Source: UMGS1279 sp045540715 (GTDB lineage: Bacteria > Bacillota > Clostridia > Oscillospirales > Acutalibacteraceae). Taken from it: DNA of 27,608 nucleotides. The position numbers and the translations under genes were made by a program. Shown piece after piece: positions 8,147-15,882 of this stretch. The stretch is taken from NCBI GenBank assembly GCA_045540715.1, contig JAZQHT010000005.1, positions 1 through 27,608 of the forward strand. Reading direction: 5' to 3'. How positions within the stretch are numbered: position 1 is the first letter of the stretch; each line of letters opens with the position of its first letter. Under the pieces are notes generated by a model, which saw only the letters and a list, made by a program, of their open reading frames with translations, made no database searches and was not told the DNA's origin.

Positions 8147-9553
8147 TTATTTCTCCTCCAAAGCAAAATATACTTTAGCATTATTATAGCAAATGTCTTT
8201 AATTAAACCGCCTGCATAGTCAAGGTCGTTTGGATATTCGCCGTTTTCAATAAGTTCGCCCACAAAGTTACAAAGAATTCTTCTGAAATATTCATGTCTT
8301 GCGTAACTTAAAAAACTGCGTGAATCGGTAAGCATACCTACAAAATTGCCTAAAATACTTAAATTAGCCAAGCTTGTAAGTTGGTTTATCATACCTTGCT
8401 TGTTATCGTTAAACCACCAAGCACTGCCGTGTTGAATTTTACCTTTAATTTCGGTTCCTTGAAATGCGCCAATTAGCACGTCTAAAAATTCGTTATCGGC
8501 AGGGTTTAAGCTGTAAAGAATTGCTTTTGGTAAAGAATTTTCATATTCAAGCTTGTTGAGTAAATCAGCTAGGCAGTTTGAAGTGTTAGGGCCCATACAG
8601 TCAAAACCCGTATCTGCACCAATTAATTCAAACATTTTTTGGTTGGGGTTGCGTAAGCAGTTGTAATGAATTTGCATTACCATACCGCGTTTATAATATT
8701 CTTTAGCACAGAATATTAGTAGTTCTGTTCTAAGTGCATCGCCCTCTAAAACAGATACGGCTTCACCATTAAAGCCCTTTTGCATAATGGCATTAAGCTC
8801 GTCTTCTGTTTTTATAACGTAAACTGCCTTGTTAAGTCCGTGGTCGCTTGCCTTGCAGCCGTTGTTATAAAAATATTCAATGCGGTTTTCTAAAACTTTT
8901 TTTAAAGAAGCAAGGTCTTTTATTTCAATGCCGCTTACTTTTGAAAGGTTGAAAATATAATCTTTCCAACCCGCTTTGTCAACGTTTAGCGCTTTGTCAG
9001 GTCTAAAAGAAGGGGCAACAGTTACTTTGAAACTTTTATCTTCGGCCAATTTTTTGTGCCACTCTAAAGAATCAATGGGGTCATCGGTTGTGCCAATAAA
9101 ACTAACGCCGCTTTTTTCAATAATTCCGCGTGCTCCCATATTTTCTTCAGCTAGCACCTTTTTAGAAAGCTCAAAAACTTCTTTTGCAGTGCTTTCGTTT
9201 AAAACACCATCAAAACCAAAATAGTTTTTAAGTTCTAAGTGGCACCAGTGATACATTGGGTTACCAACAGAGCGGGGAAGGGCCTTTGCAAATTCCAAGA
9301 ACTTTTCAAAATCACTAGCGTCTCCAGTAATATACTTTTCATCAACGCCGTTAGAACGCATAATGCGCCATTTGTAGTGGTCGTGCTTTAGCCAAACCTC
9401 CGTAATATTAGAAAAGCGCTTGTTTGAGTAAATTTCTTCAGGACTAACGTGACAGTGATAGTCAATTATAGGACAACTTGCCGCAAAGTTATGATAAAGC
9501 TTTTTAGCAGTATCGTTTTTTAGCAAAAAATCTTTGTCCATAAACTTAACCAT
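8147..9553 (-). CDS. uxaC: Glucuronate (uronate) isomerase
   Basis: 468 residues, the usual family length. It converts D-glucuronate to D-fructuronate, and galacturonate to tagaturonate in many relatives. It belongs to the amidohydrolase superfamily: metal-binding HxH in IIDYHCHVSPEEIY near residue 33, then MVMQIHYNCLRNPN, GSAWWFNDNKQGM and LTDSRSFLSYARHEYFRR, all standard UxaC segments. It is the first gene of the operon, with a GGGG-type ribosome site (AAAGGGG) and a promoter in the divergent interval with the AraC-type gene. Because no altronate genes (uxaA/uxaB) are present, the operon points to glucuronate rather than galacturonate. Confidence 0.96.
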   Translation of the reverse strand: MVKFMDKDFLLKNDTAKKLYHNFAASCPIIDYHCHVSPEEIYSNKRFSNITEVWLKHDHYKWRIMRSNGVDEKYITGDASDFEKFLEFAKALPRSVGNPMYHWCHLELKNYFGFDGVLNESTAKEVFELSKKVLAEENMGARGIIEKSGVSFIGTTDDPIDSLEWHKKLAEDKSFKVTVAPSFRPDKALNVDKAGWKDYIFNLSKVSGIEIKDLASLKKVLENRIEYFYNNGCKASDHGLNKAVYVIKTEDELNAIMQKGFNGEAVSVLEGDALRTELLIFCAKEYYKRGMVMQIHYNCLRNPNQKMFELIGADTGFDCMGPNTSNCLADLLNKLEYENSLPKAILYSLNPADNEFLDVLIGAFQGTEIKGKIQHGSAWWFNDNKQGMINQLTSLANLSILGNFVGMLTDSRSFLSYARHEYFRRILCNFVGELIENGEYPNDLDYAGGLIKDICYNNAKVYFALEEK

Positions 9554-9580
9554 AATTTACCCCTTTCATAATATAATTTA

Positions 9581-9608
9581 ATTATAGTATATCAATATTT
9601 TTTCACAA
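9581..9608 (-). promoter_or_regulatory. Sigma-A-type promoter of the uxaC operon
   Basis: On the minus strand, TTGTGA (9603-9608) is followed after 16 bases by TATAAT (9581-9586). Transcription would start near 9574, about 21 bases before the uxaC ATG. The -35 box overlaps a repeated ACAATGT element, described separately. Confidence 0.65.
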
Positions 9609-9639
9609 TGTTAATTGTATATATTGCTTGACACATTGT
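9605..9639. promoter_or_regulatory. Candidate operator: inverted ACAATGT / ACATTGT half-sites between divergent promoters
   Basis: ACAATGT at 9605-9611 and its exact reverse complement ACATTGT at 9633-9639 flank 21 bases. The left copy overlaps the uxaC -35 box; the right one shares a base with the -35 box of the AraC-type gene. The left copy also forms a tighter palindrome, ACAAT-GTTA-ATTGT (9605-9618). The placement fits control of both genes by one dimeric regulator, probably the adjacent AraC-type protein. Binding is inference. Confidence 0.45.
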
Positions 9640-9656
9640 AAATCTTGCGGTAATAT
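9628..9656 (+). promoter_or_regulatory. Sigma-A-type promoter of the AraC-type gene
   Basis: A perfect TTGACA (9628-9633), a 17-base spacer and TAATAT (9651-9656). Transcription would start near 9663, on the ribosome site GGAGGG (9663-9668), so the leader would be only about 11 nt. Confidence 0.6.
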
Positions 9657-9673
9657 AATTTTGGAGGGATTTT

Positions 9674-10516
9674 ATGAAGGCAAAAGCACAAAGCTTTGAA
9701 ACCCGTCAGATAATGCACCGTGAAAAGTACGAGTTGTTTTATTATAAAGAACCAAAGGGTGCAACAACTGTGCACCACCACGACTTTTATGAAATGTATT
9801 TTTTATTAGATGGCAAGGTTTCTTATTGGGTTAATGGCGAAATTTACAATTTAAAAGCAGGGGATATTTTGCTTATAAACCCAATGGTTATGCACCGCCC
9901 AATTTCAACACAAAACACAGTTTCGGAACGCATGGTTTTATGGCTTGAGAAGCCATATTTAGAGGGTCTTTCATCCGAAGTTCCGCTTAATAAATGTTTT
10001 GATAAAGAGGTTAGTGTTTTGCACCCTTCTGCTTCTTTACGCGCAGAACTTATTGATAAATTAAGCCTTATTATTAAAGAAACAAAAAATAAAGATTTTG
10101 GTGGCAATTTATACGCTAGTGGAATATTGCTTCAGTTTTTAGTTGAGATAAATCGTCTTTCAATAAAATCCAACCAAAAGTTAATTAATAATAAAGAACA
10201 AACCGAATTGATTTCGGGGGTTTTAGAATATATAAATGAAAATTATTTTAATGAGATTACATTAGAAGAAATAGCCAAAGCATTTTACGTTTCAAAATAT
10301 TATCTTTCTCACGAATTTTCAAAAAGCGTGGGTACGGGTATATACCGTTATATAATATTAAAGCGCCTACTTGAAGCCAAAAGATTACTGCTTGGCGGTG
10401 CTTCTTCCAAAGAGGCTTGCGAAAGGTGTGGTTTTAAAGATTATGCTAATTTTTACAGAGCCTTTAAAACCGAATACGGCATAAGTCCTAAGGAGTTTAA
10501 AGATAGCCTTAATTAA
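9674..10516 (+). CDS. AraC-family transcriptional regulator with cupin sensor domain
   Basis: 280 residues. Residues ~20-100 look like an AraC-type cupin sensor (VHHHDFYEMYFLLDGKVSYWVNGEIYN, then LKAGDILLINP and MHRP). Residues ~178-280 form the two helix-turn-helix AraC domain (ITLEEIAKAFYVSKYYLSHEFSKSVG, then CGFKDYANFYRAFKTEYGISPKEF). It is transcribed divergently from uxaC with shared upstream DNA, the classic layout of a local regulator that senses a sugar or uronate. RBS GGAGGG sits 5 bases before the ATG. Its stop codon lies in the TTAATTAA palindrome it shares with the convergent regulator gene. The ligand is unknown; glucuronate or a pathway intermediate is the inference. Confidence 0.9.
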   Translation: MKAKAQSFETRQIMHREKYELFYYKEPKGATTVHHHDFYEMYFLLDGKVSYWVNGEIYNLKAGDILLINPMVMHRPISTQNTVSERMVLWLEKPYLEGLSSEVPLNKCFDKEVSVLHPSASLRAELIDKLSLIIKETKNKDFGGNLYASGILLQFLVEINRLSIKSNQKLINNKEQTELISGVLEYINENYFNEITLEEIAKAFYVSKYYLSHEFSKSVGTGIYRYIILKRLLEAKRLLLGGASSKEACERCGFKDYANFYRAFKTEYGISPKEFKDSLN

Positions 10517-11726
10517 TGTTTTCTCTAAAAGCTTTTGGTGTTAAACCGGAAGCATTTTTAAACATTTTGCTAAAATAATGCACGTCGTCAATACCGCAAA
10601 GACCGGCCACCGTCTGTATCTGCAGATTGGTGGTTTTTAATAACTTTTTAGCGTGTTCAATTCTTCTGCCGTTTACGTATTCTGTTAAGGTTTTTCCTGT
10701 TTCCTTTTTAAAAAGGGTAGAAAGATAACTCGCACTAACGTTAAGAGTGGTTGCTAATGAGTTAAGGGATAAATCGGCCGTTAGGTCGGCTTCAACAATT
10801 GTTATAATTTTGCCAACTGCTGGCGAATAATTTTTAAGTGAGTGCTTTTTAACAAGTCGGCAATAAGAACGAAACATTTCTTGCATTAAATTTTGTACGG
10901 CCGTAATATTTGCAATGCTTTCAATTCTTAAAGCATATTCTGTTGAAATTTTATCCAAATAAACAGGATGAACACCGCCTTGTTCAGCCGCTTTTCTAAG
11001 TAGAGTGTTCATTATAATAATATAATTTTTAAAGTTTCTAATTGGGTCTTGGGCGCGCTTTTCAAAAGCAAAAGAAGTAAGTCTGGCAAAAAGCATTTCA
11101 ACCTTGTGCTCTTGACCGTGAGACACCGCTTCAATAAGCTCGTTTTCAAAATCATAACGCTGTTGCATAAGTTCCATATTCCAGGTGGTTTGCTCGGGTG
11201 TTCGGCTATTTGCAAGATCTAGAGAGGGGAGATTATTATCGTATTCTTTTGCAACGTCAATAACCTTGTAGTTAGCAGTGCCGTAAATAAATTCTGCAAG
11301 GGCGTCAATAAATGCGTACAAATGACTTTTAGCTTCCAAAATTGGAAGACTGCCATAATATTTTTCCAGCTCTTTTGTAAGTTTAGGCGAAACCCCAATA
11401 CTTTCGCTTAACTCTAAAATGTCGTTAGGCGAAAATTCTTTATTTACAAAAGGTCCAATAATTAAAGAGGCTGACTTTTTAAGCTCGGGCAGAGTAATAA
11501 AAATATAATTCCTGGAATAATTATCAATAACCCTTATAATATCTGCCGCTTTAATTTCGGGAAAGAGCTCTCTGTAACTGCTTTTAGGTAGTTCCATATT
11601 TAATAAGCGGTATAACCCTAAGTCTAAACGGGCGTCAACCTTGTCGTCAATATTCACAATATAGGTTTCAATATGACATTTTGAAAATACTGTTCTAAAA
11701 AGCCTAAGTTCATTTTCGTAAAACAT
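10509..11726 (-). CDS. AraC-family transcriptional regulator with long N-terminal domain
   Basis: 405 residues. The C-terminal ~100 residues (from about 305) are an AraC DNA-binding domain: LSLNSLATTLNVSASYLSTLFKKETGKTLTEYV, then IQTVAGLCGIDDVHYFSKMFKNASGLTPKAF. The N-terminal ~300 residues have no motif I can name with certainty; they lack transmembrane segments and a receiver-domain phosphorylation site pattern. Residues ~15-120 look like a small soluble sensor domain (FITLPELKKSASLIIGPFV), and ~185-290 are helical. It converges on the smaller AraC gene, overlapping it by 8 bases, and is divergent from the GPH symporter gene, so it may regulate the symporter and GH2 genes. The ribosome site is GGAAG, 12 bases before the ATG. 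Confidence 0.88.
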   Translation of the reverse strand: MFYENELRLFRTVFSKCHIETYIVNIDDKVDARLDLGLYRLLNMELPKSSYRELFPEIKAADIIRVIDNYSRNYIFITLPELKKSASLIIGPFVNKEFSPNDILELSESIGVSPKLTKELEKYYGSLPILEAKSHLYAFIDALAEFIYGTANYKVIDVAKEYDNNLPSLDLANSRTPEQTTWNMELMQQRYDFENELIEAVSHGQEHKVEMLFARLTSFAFEKRAQDPIRNFKNYIIIMNTLLRKAAEQGGVHPVYLDKISTEYALRIESIANITAVQNLMQEMFRSYCRLVKKHSLKNYSPAVGKIITIVEADLTADLSLNSLATTLNVSASYLSTLFKKETGKTLTEYVNGRRIEHAKKLLKTTNLQIQTVAGLCGIDDVHYFSKMFKNASGLTPKAFRENIN

Positions 11727-11744
11727 ATAAATAGTAACTTCCTT

Positions 11745-11764
11745 TTTTGTGGAATTTCACAAAA
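11745..11764. promoter_or_regulatory. Palindrome in the leader of the long AraC-type gene
   Basis: TTTTGTG (11745-11751) and CACAAAA (11758-11764) are exact inverted repeats around GAATTT. The element lies between the predicted minus-strand transcription start (~11777) and the ribosome site (~11743). It could be a repressor operator giving autoregulation, or an RNA hairpin masking the ribosome site. Confidence 0.4.
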
Positions 11765-11783
11765 GTTATCAACTTTTTTGTTT

Positions 11784-11812
11784 ATTATAGTACATTATTG
11801 GTCGATTTTCAA
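11784..11812 (-). promoter_or_regulatory. Sigma-A-type promoter of the long AraC-type gene
   Basis: On the minus strand, TTGAAA (11807-11812), 17 bases, then a perfect TATAAT (11784-11789). The predicted leader is about 51 nt and contains the TTTTGTG/CACAAAA palindrome. Confidence 0.65.
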
Positions 11813-11865
11813 CATAAAAAAGTCTTTTTATATAAAAATTTTGCAAAAATACCTAAAAATTTTCC

Positions 11866-11894
11866 TTGTAAAAATATTTTATAGGCTTTATAAT
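11866..11894 (+). promoter_or_regulatory. Sigma-A-type promoter of the GPH symporter gene
   Basis: TTGTAA (11866-11871), 17 bases, then a perfect TATAAT (11889-11894). The start would be near 11901, leaving a leader of about 46 nt with GGAGAG at 11931-11936. Confidence 0.65.
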
Positions 11895-11946
11895 AAATGA
11901 TAGCGAATTACTTTTTAAACACTTTATTAAGGAGAGAAAAAATCCA

Positions 11947-13407
11947 ATGAAAAAGCAACCTAAATTAGATGCAAACGGCTACCGCAAGTTTGGTATTCGC
12001 GATAGTATTGCATATGCAGCTGGTGACCTTGGCTGTAATATGAGCTTTGCACTTAAAGGCACAATGGCTCTTTTCTGGACCCAAGTTATGGGTATGGGTC
12101 TTTGGTATTCACTTTTACTAGTTATCGTTCAAGTTTGGGACGCAATTAACGACCCGCTAATTGGTTCAATTATTGATGCCGACAAACGCAAATATAAGAG
12201 AAATAAATTTTTAGCTTATATTTGGGTTGGTTCAATTGGTCTTATTGTTGGCGGCGCATGCTGTTTCTTACCTTTCCCACAAGCTCCAACATGGGCTAAA
12301 TTCATAATCTTTATTGCAGGTTATGTTATTTGGGACGCATTTTATACAATTGCAAACGTTCCTTATGGTTCATTACTTTCTTTAATTTCTAAAGAACCTG
12401 CTGACCGTGCATCACTTTCTGCATGGCGTTCAATCGGTTCTATGGTTGGTAATATGTTACCAATGGTTATACTACCTTTCATTATGTATAACCCTGATAA
12501 ATCATTAAATGGTTACAAAGTATTCCTAGCAGCACTTATTATGGGCGGTTTAGGTTTCTTATGCTTCCAATTTATGATTAGAAATACTGAAATTCGTGTT
12601 GAAACAGAAATTACTGTATCTGAAGAACAACCTAAATTTAATGTACTTAAAGCACTTAAAAACTTTATTAAAAACCGTCCTGCAGTTGGCGCAACAGTTG
12701 CCGCTATGGGTATGTTTATTGGTATGCAAGGTGCAGCAACAGCTGTTTCTGTTGTGTTCCAAATTTACTTTAAGAATCCGCAAATTTCCGGTGTCGTTCA
12801 AATGTTCTCCATGATTCCTATTTTAGTATTTACTCCATTAGCAAGAAAAATGGTTACTAAATACGGTAAAAAAGAATTATCTGTTATTGGCGCAATTTGC
12901 TCTATTATTGGCGGTTTAGGTTTATTTATCATCACACCACAAAATACAGGTCTAGACCTTGTTATTTATGTTCTTTGCCAATTAGTTTATAGCTTAGGTT
13001 TAGGCATTTACTCTACAGTTTCTTGGGCTATGATGGGCGATGCTATCGACTATAACGAGTGGAAAACAGGTGCTCGTGAAGAAGGCGTAGTATATTCGTT
13101 ACACTCATTCTTCCGTAAATTAGCACAAGGTGTTGGCCCTGCAGTTGCGCTTGTTATTATGAACGGATTAGGTTATGTTAACAATGCGATTGATCCTAAA
13201 ACTGGTGCCGCAATGATTGATGTTAACAAACTTTCATTTGAAGTTGCTGTTAACCTACGTGTTTTAGTAGCTGTATTATTCTTAGTTGCAGCTGTTATGC
13301 AATTTGTAGGTCTAGCATTAATTTACAATCTAGATAAGAAAACTTTAGAAAAAATGAACACTGAACTTGCAGAACGCAATGCAGTGGCAACTAAAGTTGA
13401 CGCTTAA
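11947..13407 (+). CDS. GPH-family glycoside/hexuronide:cation symporter
   Basis: 486 residues, an integral membrane protein with about 12 hydrophobic segments (major facilitator superfamily). Family-specific motifs: QVWDAINDPLIGSIIDAD with following charged RKYKRNK between helices 2 and 3, and MMGDAIDYNEWKTGAREEG ahead of YSLHSFFRKLAQGVGPA, both typical of glycoside-pentoside-hexuronide symporters (UidB/GusB, MelB, XynB relatives). It imports a sugar or glycoside with a cation. It has its own promoter, RBS GGAGAG, and a terminator before the GH2 gene. Next to a GH2 glycosidase and the glucuronate operon, a glucuronide or related glycoside is the likely cargo; this is inference. Confidence 0.9.
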   Translation: MKKQPKLDANGYRKFGIRDSIAYAAGDLGCNMSFALKGTMALFWTQVMGMGLWYSLLLVIVQVWDAINDPLIGSIIDADKRKYKRNKFLAYIWVGSIGLIVGGACCFLPFPQAPTWAKFIIFIAGYVIWDAFYTIANVPYGSLLSLISKEPADRASLSAWRSIGSMVGNMLPMVILPFIMYNPDKSLNGYKVFLAALIMGGLGFLCFQFMIRNTEIRVETEITVSEEQPKFNVLKALKNFIKNRPAVGATVAAMGMFIGMQGAATAVSVVFQIYFKNPQISGVVQMFSMIPILVFTPLARKMVTKYGKKELSVIGAICSIIGGLGLFIITPQNTGLDLVIYVLCQLVYSLGLGIYSTVSWAMMGDAIDYNEWKTGAREEGVVYSLHSFFRKLAQGVGPAVALVIMNGLGYVNNAIDPKTGAAMIDVNKLSFEVAVNLRVLVAVLFLVAAVMQFVGLALIYNLDKKTLEKMNTELAERNAVATKVDA

Positions 13408-13422
13408 TTAAATAGTTTTTAT

Positions 13423-13456
13423 GGGCGTTCGGCATATTCCGGTCGAACGCTCTTTT
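13423..13456 (+). terminator. Intrinsic terminator after the GPH symporter gene
   Basis: GGGCGTTCG (13423-13431) pairs with CGAACGCTC (13444-13452), extendable by two inner pairs, followed by only four T residues. It begins 15 bases after the stop. The short T run suggests some readthrough into the GH2 gene. Confidence 0.7.
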
Positions 13457-13490
13457 CAAAAATAACAATTTGTTAATATTTTATTAATAT

Positions 13491-13519
13491 TTGACGATTA
13501 TAATAAAGTAAAATATTAA
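13491..13519 (+). promoter_or_regulatory. Possible promoter of the GH2 gene
   Basis: TTGACG (13491-13496), 17 bases, TATTAA (13514-13519). The start would fall near 13526, on the ribosome site GGAGAG (13525-13530), as at the AraC-type gene. A TATAAT at 13499-13504 also exists but has no -35 box at proper spacing. Confidence 0.4.
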
Positions 13520-13534
13520 AATTTGGAGAGAATT

Positions 13535-15787
13535 ATGAGACAAATTATTAATTTTAATGCAAAATGGGCTTTTTCTAAAATGGCAACAGAAGTTCCAACC
13601 ACTATTGATACACGTTGGGATTTTGTAAATCTTCCACATTCTTGGAATGCTATTGACGGACAAGATGGTGGCGACGATTATTTCAGAGGTACAGCATATT
13701 ATGCTAAAAAGTTTGATAAAATTGACCTACCTGAAACCGATAAATATTATTTAGAAATTAAGGGTGCAAACTCATCTTCAATCGTTTATTTAAACGGTAA
13801 AGAGTTAGCAAAACACGATGGCGGTTATTCAACTTACAGAGTTGATTTAACCGATACTATCGAAACCGAAAACCTTTTAGTTATTGCTGTTGATAACTCT
13901 AAAAACGATAGAGTATATCCACAAATGGCTGACTTTACTTTCTACGGCGGTTTATATAGAGATGTAAATTTAATTTGCGTTAACGAATCTCACTTTGATT
14001 TAGATTACTATGGTGGCCCGGGCATTATGGTAACACCTAAGGTAGTTGGCGCAAACGCAGAAGTAGAAGCAGAAGTATTTGTAACCAATAGTAAAATGGG
14101 TCAAACGGTTGTTTTAACTTTATTAGACAATAGCGGTAAGGTTCTAAAAGAAATTACCTCTAACGAACAAAAGGTGAAATTTGATATTGAAAACGTTCAT
14201 CTATGGCACGGTAAAAAAGACCCATATTTATATACTTTAAAAGCTGATCTTTTAGTTGATGGCAAGGTGATTGATAATATAAGCACTCGCTTTGGTTGCC
14301 GTAGCTTTGAAATAGATCCCGAACGTGGATTTATTTTAAACGGTGAAGAATATCCATTACGCGGTGTATCACGTCACCAAGACCGTTGGGGTGTGGGTAA
14401 TGCATTACTACCCGAGCATCATAAAGAAGATATGGATTTAATTTGTGAAGTAGGGGCAACAACAATTCGTTTAGCACACTATCAACACGATCAATATTTC
14501 TATGATTTGTGTGATGAACGCGGTCTTGTAATTTGGGCAGAAATTCCTTATATTTCAAGACATATGCCGAACGGCCGTGAAAACACCATTAGCCAAATGA
14601 AAGAGCTAATTGTTCAAAACTATAATCATCCATCCATTGTTGTTTGGGGACTTTCAAACGAAATCACAATGGGCGGCGAAGCCGACCCTGATTTACTAGA
14701 AAATCATCGCATTTTAAACGATTTAGTGCGCGAAATGGATAGCACAAGGCTAACCACAATGGCGGTTGTTTCTATGTGCAGTATGGATGCCGAATATATT
14801 CAAATTCCCGATACCGTTTCTTATAACCATTATTTTGGTTGGTATGGCGGCGATACTTCAATGAACGGTCCTTGGTTTGATAAGTTCCATAAAAAATATC
14901 CTAATATTCCAATCGGCTGTAGCGAATATGGTTGCGAAGCATTAGATTGGCACACAAGCAACCCACAACAAGGCGACTATACCGAAGAATATCAAGCATA
15001 TTACCACGAAGAATTAATTAAACAATTATTCACCCGTAAATTTATGTGGGCAACACACGTTTGGAATATGTTTGACTTTGGTGCCGATGCCAGAAACGAA
15101 GGCGGCGAAAACGGTCAAAACCATAAAGGTCTTGTAACCTTTGACAGAAAGTATAAAAAAGACTCTTTCTATGCATATAAAGCATGGTTAAGCGATGAGC
15201 CCTTTGTTCATATCTGCGGCAAGCGTTACGTTGACAGAGTAGAAGAAGTTACAAAAGTAACAGTTTATTCTAACCAACCAACAGTTGAACTTTTTGTTAA
15301 TGGTGAATCTTTAGGAGCAATTGGAGCAGAAGATCATTTCTTCTATTTTGACGTACCAAATAACGGCGTTTCCAACCTAAAAGCAGTTGCGGGCGATTGC
15401 ACAGATGAAAGCGTTATCAAAAAGGTTGAAGAATTTAACCCCAATTATAAACTACGCGAAAAAGGTGCAATTCTAAACTGGTTTGATATTACTGAAGTTG
15501 AAGGTCATTTTTCTCTTAACGATAAGTTAGGCGATATTTTAGCCACAACAAAAGGTAAACTTTTATTTATGAGCTTTGCGGCTTCTATGATGAAAAATAT
15601 GAAAAAAGCGGGTGGCGGATTTATTGATGAAAACACCAAATTTGGTGAAGGTATTATGCAAATGATGAACGGCTTTACAGTTCTTCGTTTAACCACTTTA
15701 ATGGGTACTGCAGGCGTTACCTTTACTAAAGAAGAACTATTAGATTTAAACGCAAAACTTAATAAAATTAAAAAGCCTAAAAAATAA
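13535..15787 (+). CDS. Glycoside hydrolase family 2 enzyme (beta-glucuronidase or beta-galactosidase)
   Basis: 750 residues from the ATG at 13535, chosen because GGAGAG lies 5 bases upstream; an in-frame TTG at 13523 would place the ribosome site inside the gene. No signal peptide, so cytoplasmic. GH2 layout: N-terminal sugar-binding jelly-roll (~1-150, TAYYAKKFDK and FYGGLYRDV), Ig-like sandwich (~165-255), TIM barrel (~260-555) with acid/base E376 in WGLSNEIT and nucleophile E464 in CSEYG. N529-H530-K531 matches the NxK motif that recognises the glucuronate carboxylate in beta-glucuronidases, but NxK also occurs in GH2 galactosidases. Overall the barrel resembles the galactosidase-like branch. 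Location beside a GPH symporter and the glucuronate operon favours glucuronide cleavage. Residues ~660-750 form an extra helical tail. Confidence 0.88.
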   Translation: MRQIINFNAKWAFSKMATEVPTTIDTRWDFVNLPHSWNAIDGQDGGDDYFRGTAYYAKKFDKIDLPETDKYYLEIKGANSSSIVYLNGKELAKHDGGYSTYRVDLTDTIETENLLVIAVDNSKNDRVYPQMADFTFYGGLYRDVNLICVNESHFDLDYYGGPGIMVTPKVVGANAEVEAEVFVTNSKMGQTVVLTLLDNSGKVLKEITSNEQKVKFDIENVHLWHGKKDPYLYTLKADLLVDGKVIDNISTRFGCRSFEIDPERGFILNGEEYPLRGVSRHQDRWGVGNALLPEHHKEDMDLICEVGATTIRLAHYQHDQYFYDLCDERGLVIWAEIPYISRHMPNGRENTISQMKELIVQNYNHPSIVVWGLSNEITMGGEADPDLLENHRILNDLVREMDSTRLTTMAVVSMCSMDAEYIQIPDTVSYNHYFGWYGGDTSMNGPWFDKFHKKYPNIPIGCSEYGCEALDWHTSNPQQGDYTEEYQAYYHEELIKQLFTRKFMWATHVWNMFDFGADARNEGGENGQNHKGLVTFDRKYKKDSFYAYKAWLSDEPFVHICGKRYVDRVEEVTKVTVYSNQPTVELFVNGESLGAIGAEDHFFYFDVPNNGVSNLKAVAGDCTDESVIKKVEEFNPNYKLREKGAILNWFDITEVEGHFSLNDKLGDILATTKGKLLFMSFAASMMKNMKKAGGGFIDENTKFGEGIMQMMNGFTVLRLTTLMGTAGVTFTKEELLDLNAKLNKIKKPKK

Positions 15788-15792
15788 AACTT

Positions 15793-15819
15793 AAAGCACC
15801 GCTTTTGCGGTGCTTTTTT
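15793..15819 (+). terminator. Intrinsic terminator after the GH2 gene
   Basis: AAAGCACCGC (15793-15802), TTTT loop, GCGGTGCTTT (15807-15816): a perfect 10-pair stem running into a T6 tract. It begins 5 bases after the stop codon. Confidence 0.93.
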
Positions 15820-15823
15820 ATTG

Positions 15824-15852
15824 TTGAAATTTAAAGAATTCTATTATATACT
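15824..15852 (+). promoter_or_regulatory. Sigma-A-type promoter of the M55 peptidase gene
   Basis: TTGAAA (15824-15829), 17 bases, TATACT (15847-15852). It starts just after the GH2 terminator; predicted start near 15859, leader about 24 nt. Confidence 0.65.
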
Positions 15853-15882
15853 AAACATATAAACTTTGAAGTAAGGTGCAAT

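Noticed and set aside
11745..11764. CRP-type or catabolite-response (cre) site
   Set aside because: The arms have 14-base rather than 16-base CRP spacing, and the central CG of cre sites is missing.
11813..11865. AT-rich stretch with possible hairpins between the AraC and symporter promoters
   Set aside because: Pairings are short A/T runs expected by chance at this base composition; nothing beyond the two promoters is supported.
13523..13534. Upstream TTG start for the GH2 gene
   Set aside because: It would place the GGAGAG ribosome site inside the coding region; the ATG at 13535 has it 5 bases upstream.
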